Positions 1 to 10,028 of a stretch of DNA of 38,575 nucleotides are shown piece after piece. This DNA comes from Botryococcus braunii (Eukaryota; Chlorophyta; Trebouxiophyceae), in contig MVGU01001585.1 in assembly GCA_002005505.1 (NCBI GenBank), forward strand, positions 37,501-76,075, written 5' to 3'. The number at the start of each line of letters is the position of its first letter. The stretch's first letter is position 1. A program made the position numbers and the translations under genes. The notes below the pieces were generated by a model, which saw only the letters and a program-made list of their open reading frames with translations, made no database searches and was not told the DNA's origin.

Positions 1-429
1 GAGACTTGATTGTCCACTAAGATGGTTCACTTTCAAACAAGCAATCAAACATGAACACATTACCAATACACATCCTGAGTCACCGCACCTGTAAGCAAGC
101 AGACAGGTCGTAAGTTCGTGCCTCTCCACCTACAGTCCTTGACGACTGTCTGCTCTTTAGACACATGCAACTGCATGAACAAGACTGGCATCCTTATGTG
201 CCCAGTATCTTTCCAAACCAGTTGCTCGACTATGCGGTGATCGCAGCTTTAATAGTCCTTTCACACTAACGCGTAATCTAAATCAGATTGTACCTTATGT
301 TCGAAATAGACCTCATCCGAACGTGTCTTGAGGTACCTTATGTGGATAGTGGACCCGTATCCTAATAATGTACATTTGAAGATCACCTAAAGCACAAGGC
401 ATTCTATAATGTATGTTCACAACTCAACA
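1..429 (-). repeat. Element A 3' LTR, partial (U3 side)
   Basis: On the minus strand this begins TGTTGAGTTGTG at 429, immediately after a purine-rich tract, the expected position and TG start of a copia 3' LTR. Only the U3 side is in the window; the rest lies left of position 1. No second copy is recognisable in the window, so the length and the far boundary cannot be set. No gene is seen in it. Confidence 0.75.
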
Positions 430-439
430 CTTCCCCTTG
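430..439 (-). other. Polypurine tract of element A
   Basis: Minus-strand CAAGGGGAAG directly abuts the TGTTG start of the LTR. The same ten bases precede the 3' LTRs of B (5781-5790) and D (32110-32119). This is the plus-strand DNA primer site used during reverse transcription. Confidence 0.8.
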
Positions 440-449
440 CCTGCATGCT

Positions 450-782
450 TTATGTGTATCTTCTCAAACCTAGTGAATCACGATGACCAACAAACACGGG
501 CTTAGCAAGTGGCTTGGTCATAATGCCAGCCACATTTCGAGCAGATTCTACATAGAGGATATCTACCTGCCCAAGTGCCATAGCTTCCCTAGCATAGTGG
601 AAGCTTACTGCAACATGCTTTGTGAATTTGGAATAAAGGGGCTTCCGTAAATTGGAAATGCATCCTTGGTTGTCACAGAAAATTTTGACTCTCCAAGGTG
701 CAGCTCCAATCTCTTCCAAGAAGCCCCTAAGCCAGTTGGCTTCCTTCAAAATATGGCCGGCTGCCATAAACTCGGCTTGCAC
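450..782 (-). pseudogene. Element A RNase H, C-terminal part
   Basis: Copia-type RNase H that removes genomic RNA during reverse transcription. The frame carries AEFMAAGHILKEANW, then IFCDNQGC and the usual end of copia pol: a KHVAVSFHYARE segment, a VESARNVAGIMTKPLAKP segment and GHRDSLGL. It stops 11 bases before the polypurine tract, the normal end of a copia polyprotein. The reading continues upstream without an ATG toward about 875, where a 14-bp duplication puts it out of frame with the RT. It is the broken tail of the pol gene, not a separate gene. Confidence 0.85.
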
Positions 783-1747
783 AGTTGAGGTAGCAACTGA
801 GCTCTGCTTCTTGCTTCCCCAAACCTCGGCACTACCATAGACTGATAGAACATAGCCAGTGGTGGAATACCTGTGGTGGAATACCTGTGGTCCAGGTCCC
901 CAGCATAGTCGGCATCAACATAGCCTTCTAGCTCAGGCCCCTTTCCACCCAGAGTAAGAGCTAATTCTCTCGTATCTCTCAAGTACTTCAGCACTCGAAT
1001 GGCCTCATTCCAGTGTGAGGTAGTGGGTGTCATTCTATACCTTGACAACACTCCAACAGCCTGAGAAATGTCAGGCCGGGTCGTATTGGCAATATATAGC
1101 AACGATCCAATCAACTCACAGTACCGATGACCAGGTGGCAGTGGGGTACCTGCCCCATGTGACAAACCATCTGAGGACTCGGGTCTGCTGCTAGCCACGA
1201 AGTCCTTGGACATGGGGGTATCAACCACACGCCCATCATCAGCAACACCAAACTTTTCCAAAAGAGCATCAATCTTGGGAGTGCAACTCATGGAAATAGT
1301 GCTCTGAACTCTATTGCGTAGGACCTGACACCCGAGGAAATCATTCACCTCTCCCAAATCATGGATGGTGAAGTCCTTCTTCAACAACTCTTTCCCCCAC
1401 TCAATCTCTGCAACCAATCTGGCAACTATGAGAAGATCATCAACATAAACAAGAATAAAGGACAGGTTGCCATCAGGGGCCCTCCTGATGTATACACCCG
1501 CATCACTCATGCACACACTATACCCCATCACGCTCAACTTGTCGGTCAAGGTCTTGTGCCAAGCCCGTGGGGCTTGTTTTAGACCGTACAGTGTCTCCCT
1601 GAGCTTGCACACAACCCTCGTGTTGCCATTCTCAAATCCTGGTGGTTGGGTCACATAGACCTCTTCCTCCAACTCTCCATTGAGAAAAGCCGTCTTGATA
1701 TCCACTTGGTGGATCTCAAGATTCTGTGTGGCAGCCACTGCCAGCAC
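746..1747 (-). pseudogene. Element A reverse transcriptase and start of RNase H
   Basis: A frame of about 330 codons with copia RT (RVT_2) features: TAFLNGELEEEVYVTQPPGF, LYGLKQAPRAWHK, and the catalytic YVDD box in FILVYVDDLLIVA. The connection region (HDLGEVNDFLGCQ, GSLLYIANTTRPDISQAVG) follows, then the RNase H start VDADYAGD. The reaction is RNA- and DNA-templated DNA synthesis on the element RNA inside virus-like particles. Homology ends near 875, and the last 40 or so codons are out of frame because of the tandem duplication at 861-888. The N-terminal RT segment lies in another frame at 1831-2466, so at least one shift also lies upstream, between about 1750 and 1910. Confidence 0.88.
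861..888. repeat. 14-bp tandem duplication breaking RNase H of element A
   Basis: GGTGGAATACCTGT occurs twice in direct succession (861-874 and 875-888). Fourteen is not a multiple of three, so the second unit shifts the RNase H frame exactly where homology in the 746-1747 frame stops. Confidence 0.9.
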
Positions 1748-1830
1748 AGCCCTCCTTGCCCCATAGCTGCTGGTGGGTGCAAATACCTCCCCAACATCTA
1801 TCCCAGGGATCTGTCTACACCCTTGGGCAA

Positions 1831-2466
1831 CTAACCTCGCTTTAAAGCGAGTAACATTCCCATGTGCATCAAATTTAGTGGAGAATATCCAATGGACAGG
1901 AATATTTTTTTTTGTCCATGTGGTCTGTCCACATACTCTAGAACCTCATGGGTATCAAGGGAATCCATCTCTTCCCTCATTGCTTGTTGCCAAAAATCCC
2001 ACTGAGGGGAGCATTGGGCTTCCCTCAGGTTAGATGGCACGTGAACCTTTCCCAGCTTGACATAAGGTACATTTTGTACCTTATGCTGAGACTCTGCAGT
2101 ACTGTCAGCACTCCTGGGACTGTTGTATTTTATATCCCTCTGATCCTGGTTTTGTACCTTATGTTGAGATCCTGCAGTACAGCCAGAACTGCCAGAGCCC
2201 TCCCCAACTCTCTCTCTTGAACTGTCAGACTCATGCGCTCCACCATTACAATCTCTCACCTTTCTCAATGCAGGTGGAAGCAGCAGCTCTCTCTCTCTCC
2301 TGGACTCACACCTAGGTACACTACTCTGACTTTCCTGAGCTGCGCCTACTGTGTCAGGCTGCACCCCATAAGCATGACTGGTTTCCAGCTCAACTTGGCT
2401 ACGTGCTTCCCCTGCTGCTGGCACTTCTAGCCCACTACTCTTCTCGCTAACATCTTCTCCAAGCAT
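1831..2466 (-). pseudogene. Element A integrase-RT linker and RT N-terminus
   Basis: The N-terminal two thirds is a Ser/Glu-rich low-complexity linker between integrase and RT, containing an imperfect internal repeat (SQHKVQN twice, from DNA near 2066-2105 and 2150-2190). The last part is the recognisable RT entry: VKLGKVHVPSNLREAQCSPQ, then WDFWQQAMREEMDSLDTHE and LEYVDRPHGQ, matching the same stretch in B and C. The frame is lost just after this, at a run of eight or more T on the plus strand near 1906-1914, and then differs from that of 746-1747. There is no start codon of its own; it is a piece of pol. Confidence 0.8.
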
Positions 2467-2624
2467 AGCCTCCCTGTCTCAACCTGCCTCTGCAAATCAG
2501 GGAGACCTACAAAGGGTGGCTCACTCACAAGTACATGGCCTGAGCCAGGGTCATGCATGGGGACCCCTACTGAGTCCCTCCTAGCCTGGCGCTGTTCATG
2601 ACGCTGATCCCTTGTGAGGGTGGT
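2467..2624 (-). pseudogene. Element A integrase-RT linker, frame lost
   Basis: This short stretch joins two pol frames that are out of register with each other. I see no conserved domain, only linker-like composition with stops. At least one indel must lie here. Confidence 0.5.
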
Positions 2625-3740
2625 TCATGGGGGAAGTCTATGTTGAGACTTCCCCTGGAACCTGACCCCCTCCTGCATCTTCTGCAGTTTGTCCAGCTGC
2701 GAGTGCGCTTCAGCACCCCCCCGAGCTAAATTTTGAAGATGGCCCAGCACTGACCATGACTGCTGTGAGGTCTCTGAAGTGGCAGGGGAACCATCCTGGC
2801 TGCTGGGGGCTCCAGCCACAGGTCCGACTGAGCTCCTCAGCCTGCTGTGATCCTCTGGAGAGCTGGCAGTGGTAGCAGGAGATCCAGTGGGCTTGCACTC
2901 CACCACTGGGTCATCCTCTGCTTCCCAAAAATTCACGGGAATGGCTGTTGGTGAGCTGGGGATATTGGAATAACCTCCCTTGCCCTGCGAGGACGCTCCT
3001 GAGAGCCATTGAGAGGATCCAGGTTGCAACTTAGACATACCCACTCTCTCCCCTCCTCTCAAATGCTCAAGGAATGTAACATCCCTGCTCTCTTTCCATA
3101 CACCATTGCCTACGTACACTCTATAGGCCTTGGACTGTGGGCAATACCCAGTGAACATGCATGGAATGGTCTTTGGTCCAAATACAGACCGCTGACCTGG
3201 GGGAATGTGAACATGTGCCACAAAGCCCCATGTGCGCAAGGAAGCAACATCAGGCTTTACCCCATAGAACATCTCAGTAGGGCTCAGAGGCCTGCCTGTG
3301 GTGGGGCCCACGTTGTACAGCAGGGTGGCAGACTCCAGTGCCTCCTTCCACAAGGAAGGGTCTGCTGCAGCGTGCACCAACAGGGTCCTTGTGCGCTCCT
3401 TCAGAGTCCGATTCATGCGCTCAGCAAGTCCATTTTGCTGAGGCGTGGATGGGGCTGAGGTCTCCATTTTAGTGCCCTGCTGAGCACAAAATTCTTTGAA
3501 CTGCTGATTCAGAAATTCTGTCCCTCTATCAGATCTCACACACTTCACCACTTTCTCATGAAATGTCTGCCAGTACTTCAAGAGCTCAATGAGGGCCTTG
3601 GGAATGGCTTCTTTCGACTTCACTGCCAATGAGGCTATCAGGTGGGATTTTTCATCCACCACAGTAACCCAAAAACGCTCTCCCGTGATTGCAGCTGGTG
3701 AAATGGGACCCACAGTGTCCACATGCACTCTATCTAACAC
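2625..3740 (-). pseudogene. Element A integrase catalytic core and C-terminal region
   Basis: DDE-type retroviral integrase core (rve) that inserts the cDNA into the host genome. The three acidic positions are visible: Asp in RVHVDTVGPISP near residue 8, Asp in VRSDRGTEFLN near residue 70, and Glu in TPQQNGLAERMNRTLKERTR near residue 107. The copia-typical continuation follows: NVGPTTGRPLSPTEMFYG, LRTWGFVAHVHIP, FTGYCPQSKAYRVY and WKESRDVTFLEH. A Ser/Pro-rich linker toward RT comes next. The core is intact in this frame, but the preceding zinc-binding domain (3741-3987) is out of frame, so a full integrase is not made. Confidence 0.88.
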
Positions 3741-3987
3741 ACTCTCTGCAGGCCTAGAGGAAGCTGGAAAGGGGGGGCGAGAATGTTTCCCTTATATACA
3801 TGACTCACACTGGGGAGAACACTCTTGAGCATGGAGCAAGGGACACATTGATCCCAGTGACCAGGTCTTCGTTGTCCAACCTTGTCATACTCTTAACCCC
3901 AGGATGCCCCAACCTTGCATGCCACAGTAGTCGATCTGTACACACGTGCCCTTTCCTGGCATGATACGAGGCAACATGAGGACTGGA
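3741..3987 (-). pseudogene. Element A pre-integrase (HHCC zinc) region, degraded
   Basis: By position this is the GAG-pre-integrase zinc-binding domain. Fragments resembling the LGHPG and C..C parts seen intact in B and C appear in changing frames with stops between. The protease frame ends at 3988 and the integrase frame starts at 3740 in a different register. Confidence 0.6.
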
Positions 3988-5052
3988 CTATGGCTGCGGA
4001 TCATGCTGGCGCTTGACGGGACACACCCATTCTAAAAAAAACAGCCCTCGCTCTCTGGCTATCTTACCAGACCAGCCTGCTGGGCCTTTCATGGTCGTGT
4101 ACCCACCTGCACTGTCAGTGAGGAATGATGCTCCATCATGAATGGCTCCTGTGACAGAAATCAGATTAGTGTGTGCAGTGGGCACACACTGCACATTATG
4201 CAGCCAAAACACCTCTTGTCTGGCATTGACCAGACACACAGACCCAGTTGCAACTATCCCTCCTTTGGCGTCAGAAGTGGCCAAATGAAGAGGGAGGGGT
4301 TGGGCATGCAGGACTGGGTTGTGTAGTAAAGACAGATCATTTACAAGGTGCACCGATGCACCACTATCTACCAGCCACGAGGTACTGCAAGCCCCATGAG
4401 ACGTAGGGGTAAGCACATTCAACGAAACGAACATAGGCTCACCAGCACCTGGAGGAGGTGGTGGTGGGAGATGCCAGCCTGGGAAGAAGGGGAAGATAGT
4501 GGACACAGATCCAGGAGCATGTGAGGGTGCCACGGGAGGGCCTCCTCCGGACTGGCCAGCATCCCACCAGCTGGCTTGTTGCTGAGGAGCTCCAGTGCCC
4601 CACCACGCAGCTGGGCCCGCACTTGCAGCTTGCATTGTGCCACGTAGAGCTTGCAGCCTCTTCAGTTCCAGGCACTCCCTCCAGAAATGTCCCGTCCCGT
4701 TGCAGAAGCGACACGCATGTTCCTCCTTTGGCCTCCTGCCACGTCCAGACCCTCGCCCCCTGCCTCCAGCGTTGTGAGCTGAAGGGCCATTGGGGGCATG
4801 GCCATCAGCAGGTGCTCCAGCTCCCACTCCTGGTGCTGCTCCAGCGCCCGGTGCAGCTCCAGCGCCTTGGGGAGGCCCAGGGATTCCACCCTGAGCTGGC
4901 ACGGCTGCTGCTGCTGCTGCCATAACTGCTGCAGCTGATGCTGTGACTTGAACTGACTCTGCCAGCGGGATATCTTGGTACTCCAAGTTCTCAATGGCAG
5001 TGAGGATCGTCTCCAGTATGTTGTAGGGGTCTGACTTGGCGGAGGTAATTAC
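3988..5052 (-). pseudogene. Element A gag C-terminus, zinc knuckle and protease
   Basis: This is the downstream part of the gag-protease polyprotein. After an Ala/Pro/Gly-rich stretch (4780-4930) comes an arginine-glycine patch and a CCHC nucleocapsid knuckle, CRFCNGTGHFWREC (CX2CX4HX4C, about 4675-4716). The aspartic protease follows with its catalytic LVDSGASVHLVND (about 4340-4375). Gag packages RNA, and the protease cuts the polyprotein. The frame runs on upstream of 5052 into the LTR of B as an artefactual fusion of about 94 codons that is not part of gag. The true upstream part is at 18238-18868. The frame ends at a stop at 3988-3990, in the pre-integrase region. Confidence 0.87.
5048..5052. 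repeat. Target-site duplication of element B, left copy (ATTAC)
   Basis: ATTAC immediately precedes the TGTACAATTC end of the B LTR and recurs right after its other LTR at 18233-18237. A 5-bp duplication is normal for copia integrase. Confidence 0.93.
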
Positions 5053-5076
5053 TGTACAATTCTGGGCGTAATGTTC

Positions 5077-5222
5077 CCTGTATGTCCCGGCACGAAGGGT
5101 GTTAAGCTCGGTCGGGTCTCTTGCTGTGTGTAGGAGAGCAAGCAGAGCCCGACTATGTGTTGATACTTGTGGCAACTGATCAGAGATAAGCACCCGGAGT
5201 GCTCTTTCAGTCCCAAACAAGT
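5077..5222. repeat. 146-bp direct repeat inside B LTR, unit 1 (left LTR)
   Basis: Begins CCTGTATGTCCCGGCACG and ends CCCAAACAAGT. It is repeated at 5405-5550 in the same LTR and at 17529-17674 and 17857-18002 in the other, so the duplication predates this insertion and belongs to the family. Confidence 0.92.
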
Positions 5223-5404
5223 CATTACATTGCTTCTTGCTCTCTCTCAACGCCAAGGAATTCAAACTACCTCTTCTACGCATCGACAGATAGTTCGCAT
5301 TACCATTGTTCGATGAGCCAAGCATTAGCAACATTCTAATACGCTTATCTAGACCTCTTCCTAATCAATTGTTCATGCAAGTTACACTAAGTTGCAGCAC
5401 TCCA

Positions 5405-5550
5405 CCTGTATGTCCCGGCACGAAGGGTGTTAAGCTCGGTCGGGTCTCTTGCTGTGTGTAGGAGAGCAAGCAGAGCCCGACTATGTGTTGATACTTGTGG
5501 CAACTGATCAGAGATAAGCACCCGGAGTGCTCTTTCAGTCCCAAACAAGT
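5405..5550. repeat. 146-bp direct repeat inside B LTR, unit 2 (left LTR)
   Basis: Second copy of the unit at 5077-5222, reading as identical over its length and separated from it by 182 bp. Confidence 0.92.
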
Positions 5551-5780
5551 ACCGAGCCCTTCATGCCTGCTGCCTATATCCTTTCTCGCAAGAACGCGTC
5601 AGATTGCATTACTCTCTTTCTCCGAAATGGAATCAGTCCAGATCAATTATGGCAGAACTCTAGAGTTCTGCCATCCCTTACTCAACCTCTAAGATTGTTC
5701 ACAGTGATTGCTTTAGAGAAGCCTGGCCACTATTACTCTTCTGAGGGAAAGTCACTACATGTTCTTTCACTATTATAACA

Positions 5781-5790
5781 CTTCCCCTTG
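5781..5790 (-). other. Polypurine tract of element B
   Basis: Minus-strand CAAGGGGAAG directly before the 3' LTR, identical to the tracts of A and D. Confidence 0.85.
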
Positions 5791-5798
5791 ACTTTTCC

Positions 5799-6170
5799 TC
5801 ACAAAAACTTGGCCAGTCCTAGAGCCTCACGATGGCCCTGAAATACCTGCCTTGTCAAAAGCTTGGTAAATATATCTGCCACATTCCTAGCAGAAGGAAC
5901 GTATTTCACATCCACCTGTCCCAATGCAATAGCTTCCCGAGCAAAATGAAAGCTGATTGCAATGTGCTTGGTATGCTTAGAGAACACTGGATTTCTGAGA
6001 TGATTGATGCATCCCTGATTATCACAGTGGATCTTCACAATCCAAGGAGAAATACCAATTTCTTCCAGGAATCCCTTCATCCAATTTGCCTCTTTGACAG
6101 CTGCACTTGCCGCCATAAACTCAGCCTCTACAGTGGATGTGGCCACTGCAGACTGCTTCTTGCTTCCCAA
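5799..6170 (-). pseudogene. Element B RNase H, C-terminal part
   Basis: Carries GSKKQSAVATSTVEAEFMAA, IHCDNQGCINHLRN, and the terminal segments KHIAISFHFAREAIALGQVD, YVPSARNVADIFTKLLTRQV and GHREALGLAKF of copia RNase H. It ends eight bases before the PPT, as expected for the end of pol. It is one register away from the preceding fragment at 6128-6328, so a single-base indel lies between about 6160 and 6190. Confidence 0.87.
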
Positions 6171-6328
6171 ACTACAGCCCCTCCGAACACACGAATTACG
6201 TAACCAGTAGTGGAAAACCGATGATCCTGATCACCACCATAATCTGCATCAACAAAGCCCTCCAGCTCTGTGTCATTCCCTCCAAGTACTAGAACAAGAT
6301 CCCTGGTAGCCTTCAGATATTTCAACAC
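6128..6328 (-). pseudogene. Element B RNase H, N-terminal part
   Basis: Contains LKYLKATRDLVLVLGGND and the RNase H entry GFVDADYGGDQDHRFSTTGY. The last 17 or so codons are out of frame relative to the fragment at 5799-6170. It is a middle piece of the broken pol gene. Confidence 0.83.
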
Positions 6329-6738
6329 TCTGATGGCTTCATTCCAGTAGTGGGAGTAATCCTATACCTGGAGAGCACTCCCACAGCCTGGGAAATATCA
6401 GGCCTAGTGGTGTTAGCAATGTACAACAGTGACCCAACCAGTTCACAATATCTATGACCTGGTGGCAAGGGACTCCCAGCTCCAATGCTGGCACTGTTGT
6501 CCTTAGACACAGGTTGCTGTGTGGCCACAAAATCCTTAGTCATAGGGGTGTCAGGCCCCACAGACTCCAGATCCAGCCCAAATTTCTCAATGAGTGCATC
6601 AATCTTGGGAATGCAGCTCAATGAAATCAACCCTTTCTCTCTATCTCTCATCACTTGGCAGCCCAGGAAATCTTTCACCTCTCCTAGATCATGAATGGTG
6701 AACTCCTGCTTAAGCAACCCTTTCACTCTCAATCTCAC
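6322..6738 (-). pseudogene. Element B RT connection region
   Basis: Follows the catalytic part of RT: LLKQEFTIHDLGEVKDFLGC, SCIPKIDALIEKFG, DTPMTKDFVAT, and GHRYCELVGSLLYIANTTRP followed by DISQAVGVLSRYRI. The same order occurs uninterrupted in element A. Shifts near 6720-6740 and 6325-6345 separate it from its neighbours. Confidence 0.85.
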
Positions 6739-7948
6739 CCATGCCCTTGGAAACTATCAATAGATCATCAACATAAATCAGCACAAAGGATTTTCCTCCA
6801 TCCACAGAACATTTCACATAGACACCAGCATCACTCTTGCACACCTCATACCCCATGGTATGGAGCTTTTCATTGAGGGTCTTATGCCATGCCCTTGGAG
6901 CTTGCTTCAGGCCATACAGTGCCTTCTTCAAGCGACACACTGTGTTCCCATCCCCATTTTCAAACCCAGGAGGTTGTGTGACATAGACCTCCTCCTCTAA
7001 TTCACCATTTAAAAATGCAGTCTTGACATCCACCTGGTGGATTTCAAGACCCTCTTGTGCAGCCACTGACAGCAAAGCTCTCCTAGACCCATAACTGCTG
7101 GTGGGAGCAAATACCTCCATGACATCCACTCCTGGAATTTGCCTACACCCTTGAGCCACTAGCCTAGCCTTGAACCTTAGCACATTACCATGAGCATCCA
7201 TTTTCACTGAAAAAATCCAGTGAACTGGGATTACTTTGTGGCCACGAGGTCTCGGAACACACTCCATCACCTCATGAGCATCTAATGAATTTTGCTCTTC
7301 CTGCATAGCAGCCTTCCAATATTCCCACTGTGGGGACTGCTTGGCCTCCTTTAGACTGGAAGGCACACTAATCTTCCCAAATCTCACCCCAGTGTGCTTC
7401 CCCTGATCTTGCTTACTCTCACACTCACTGTCACCCACTACTCTTTCGCTGAATGTTGCCGCACTGCATGTGGGAACTGTGGGCAAAGATCCACACCTCC
7501 CCCTCTGCTCTTTCTCTCTCTTAGACTCACAGCTTGCCCTCTCAAGCTTGCTGTCAGACACTCTAACATCATCCTCCCAAACACAGGTACCTCTCGGAAA
7601 GCTCTTGTAATTGGGAGAATTCTCACACTGTCTGGGCTTCCGATTCACCTCCTCAGACACACTCTCACATGGCTGACGGTCTGCAGACCCGTCAGGACTC
7701 TCACAGGCATTTGAACCACTCTGCATTGCATGAGCTCTTGGTCTGTCTTGAGGCTGTGCCCATGTCTCTCTCTCTCTCTGTCTGCTCCCTCTTAGACATG
7801 AGCGCTGGGGCGCAGGCCCAGCAGCACACTCCCATGCATGGCCCACACTTGCGTGGCTGGCACCACATTGTCCTTGGGCATCACAGATTGAATTCTCATC
7901 TCTAACATGTCTCTCAGGCACTGAACAGGTCCCACCCGTACAGCTCAT
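6710..7948 (-). pseudogene. Element B integrase-RT linker and reverse transcriptase
   Basis: The first half is a charged Ser/Arg/Glu-rich linker. RT begins at VRFGKISVPSSLKEAKQSPQ and WEYWKAAMQEEQNSLDAHE. It continues through HWIFSVKMDAHGNVLRFKAR, LVAQGCRQIPGVDVMEVFAP, TAFLNGELEEEVYVTQPPGF and LYGLKQAPRAWHK to the catalytic FVLIYVDDLLIVS. It is in the same frame as the integrase; only a TAG at 7970-7972 separates them. The frame is lost just past YVDD near 6720-6740. The family normally makes one continuous polyprotein here. Confidence 0.88.
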
Positions 7949-7969
7949 CTCACTTGGACCATCTGCAGT

Positions 7970-9010
7970 CTAATCAGAGACTGCCCCCCTCTCATCTCTT
8001 ACAAGTGAAACAGGTCTCTCGGTGTCCTGCCCCAATTCCTGCGCTTCCCCTGGTCCCTGTGACTCTGTGTCACCTTCAGTCATCCCCTCTCGCTCACAGC
8101 TCTCTCCCTTATCCTGTGCCAGCAGGATATCTCGAGCCGCAGTTCGTTGCTCGTAGCGTTGAGCTCGCGACAGTCCGTCCGGAGGCGGAATGGTAGTAGC
8201 CGGATGAGTGTTTCGCAGTGATTGCTGTACTCGCTCTAAGATCCGTTGGTGTTGCCCGCCGTCTGCACTTCCTCGCGCCAGTCGTTGTATTGCGTCCAGA
8301 GCCCCGGACTGATCCAAGTCCGGCTGCTGTTCTCCCGTGCTTGATTCGGGAGTCACATTGAGAATGCCCTCCTCTTGGGAAGGCTTCCCCTGACTAGCAG
8401 GCTCAGTTGCAGCCTGGTCAGAGGGTACTGGGAAGAAGCTGTCAGGTCTACTGCTGGAGCATGGGCTGCTGACAGTCTGATTCTGCGTGCTGCGCTGTGG
8501 CAATGACACCACTGGGTTGCTGCTGTGCATTGGCCCTGGTAAGTCTTCAGGGTATGAGAACTGCTGAGGCTGGTCAGGGAGAACTGCCATTCCCACCCGA
8601 GTAGCTCCTCGAATGTGTTCCACAAATTGGACATCTCTGCTCTCTCTCCATATCCCCCCTCCCATATAGACACAGTATGCCTTTGATGCTGGAGAGTAAC
8701 CAGTGAACATCCCAGCCACAGCCTTTGGTGCAAATGCCCCCCTCTGCTGATCAGGAACGTGCACAAATGCAAGGCATCCCCATGTGCGCAGCAAGGATAC
8801 ATCTGGTTTATATCCCATGAACATTTCGCAGGGAGATAGGGGCCTGCCTGTGCTGGGTCCCATATTTAGGAGGGTGCAGGCTGTCTCCAGGGCTTCCTTC
8901 CACATAACAGGGCTTGCTGCAGCAAAATTGAGGAGGGTCCTGGTGCGCTCCTTGAGGGTTCTGTTGGCTCTCTCAGCAACTCCATTCTGCTGAGGGGTAT
9001 GTGGGGCAGA
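7970..9010 (-). pseudogene. Element B integrase, downstream part
   Basis: Continues the integrase cut by gypsy copy 1. It starts in the conserved glutamate block (APHTPQQNGVAERANRTLKE), then MGPSTGRPLSPCEMFMG, LLRTWGCLAFVHVP, FTGYSPASKAYCVY and WRESRDVQFVEHIRG, followed by a Ser/Gln/Glu-rich linker. The visible frame extends right of 9010 into the gypsy LTR for about 50 codons, which is read-through of inserted DNA. The rest of the catalytic core is at 14871-15484. The frame ends in TAG at 7970-7972. Confidence 0.9.
9006..9010. repeat. Target-site duplication of gypsy copy 1, left (GCAGA)
   Basis: GCAGA precedes the LTR at 9011 and recurs at 14871-14875. Removing the insert and one copy of it restores a continuous integrase frame in element B. 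Confidence 0.95.
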
Positions 9011-9271
9011 TGTAGCGTTAACTAAGCGGAAGAGGTTTTTATGAGACAGTGAGACGTTCGTGGTGTGCAACGAAAGAGTGTTACATGATTGATTCGCAAG
9101 CGTACTCTTAAACCCAGGGTGGATTGAATTATACTGTACTGCCACAGACGCGTAGTCGGGCAACCGAGCGAACTACTTGAGCGAGGTTGTACTGCGAATC
9201 CAGATCACATGGCAAGTCAAAGAGCAATGCCAAGGACCATACTAGAGCATTATACCCTAGGAAATGCTACA
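9011..9271 (-). repeat. Gypsy copy 1 3' LTR (261 bp)
   Basis: TGTAGCGTTAAC...AAATGCTACA with short inverted ends (TGTAGC/GCTACA). It reads as identical to 14610-14870. On the minus strand it holds an open frame of about 50 codons starting MPDYASVAVQ, present in every LTR copy. Confidence 0.96.
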
Positions 9272-9287
9272 TGCCCTCCCCCTTGGC
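9272..9287 (-). other. Polypurine tract of gypsy copy 1
   Basis: Minus-strand CCAAGGGGGAGGGCA lies directly before the LTR. It recurs after the LTRs of copies 2 (from 19549) and 3 (from 25148). Confidence 0.8.
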
Positions 9288-10028
9288 ATAAGCTATGAGG
9301 TGTTGTTTATGGCAATGGGGCCACAAACGTAAGACAGGGGCATCACGAACCCTGCTTACTGTAACTATAGACAATCACACCTCCTATAGTTACGAAACAA
9401 CGCAAGTCAGAGGATGAAGTCCACAAAGCAAGTTAGCACGACACAGACGAGGGACTCATCTGCTCAATGCTTGAATACCTTAACATTCTAAGGACTATCG
9501 TCTGCAAGGCGGATCCTCTAACTTAGGGGACGAACTCTCTAGACAGCACTCACACCAATGATGAAACAATTAGGTTGAGTCAATAGACTAGCACTTGTCC
9601 AAACCTTAGGTCCAGTTACCCTGCACTGCAGTGTAACCTTCGCTTGAGGTGGCTTTCCAACTAAAGGCATAAGGCATATCGTCTAGAGCAGCAAGCTATA
9701 CACAACTAACTGCTACATAGTGTATCTCATGGGTAAGATACCAAAGCAAGTTATTCATGCACGGAACTACAATTTGCAGCTACACTGCCACAGCAAGTGC
9801 ATCACAAAATGGAGCCGTGGATAAGGAAACATAACCCATGCAAAACAATTAACCAAGAGACATGCATGCAAGTCCCAATTCACGAATCCCCCTCCCAGGC
9901 CCTTCCACCCTCCCTCCCTCCCAGATCCAAGCTGGCTGGTGTTGAAGCTCCAAGGGTCATCAGCCGCAAGTGGCTGGAAAAGTCTCAAGCCGCAAATGGC
10001 TTAATCAAGGGATGCCCGCAAGTGGGAC
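9288..10028 (-). other. Gypsy copy 1 3' untranslated region
   Basis: About 740 bp between the chromodomain stop and the PPT with no recognisable protein. An inverted repeat GTAACTATAG/CTATAGTTAC sits at 9361-9370 and 9384-9393, and there is a pyrimidine-rich stretch at 9888-9925. Short open frames overlap it on both strands but show no domain. The region is kept in all three copies. Confidence 0.7.

Larger units (their letters stand above)
5053..5780 (-). repeat. Element B 3' LTR (728 bp)
   Basis: Starts TGTACAATTC and ends CTATTATAACA on the plus strand, followed by the PPT complement. It matches 17505-18232 over its full length; I noticed two differences by eye. It contains an internal 146-bp direct repeat. 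Read on the minus strand it has a frame of about 94 codons that opens into gag of element A, an accident of insertion rather than a gene. Confidence 0.95.

Noticed and set aside
4521..4925. Plus-strand frame opposite gag of element A
   Set aside because: Opposite strand of the Ala/Pro-rich gag; GC-rich coding sequence often leaves long antisense frames.
4890..4960. CTG/GCT-rich microsatellite as a separate repeat feature
   Set aside because: It is the codon pattern of the Ala-rich part of gag of A and is too short and irregular to list separately.
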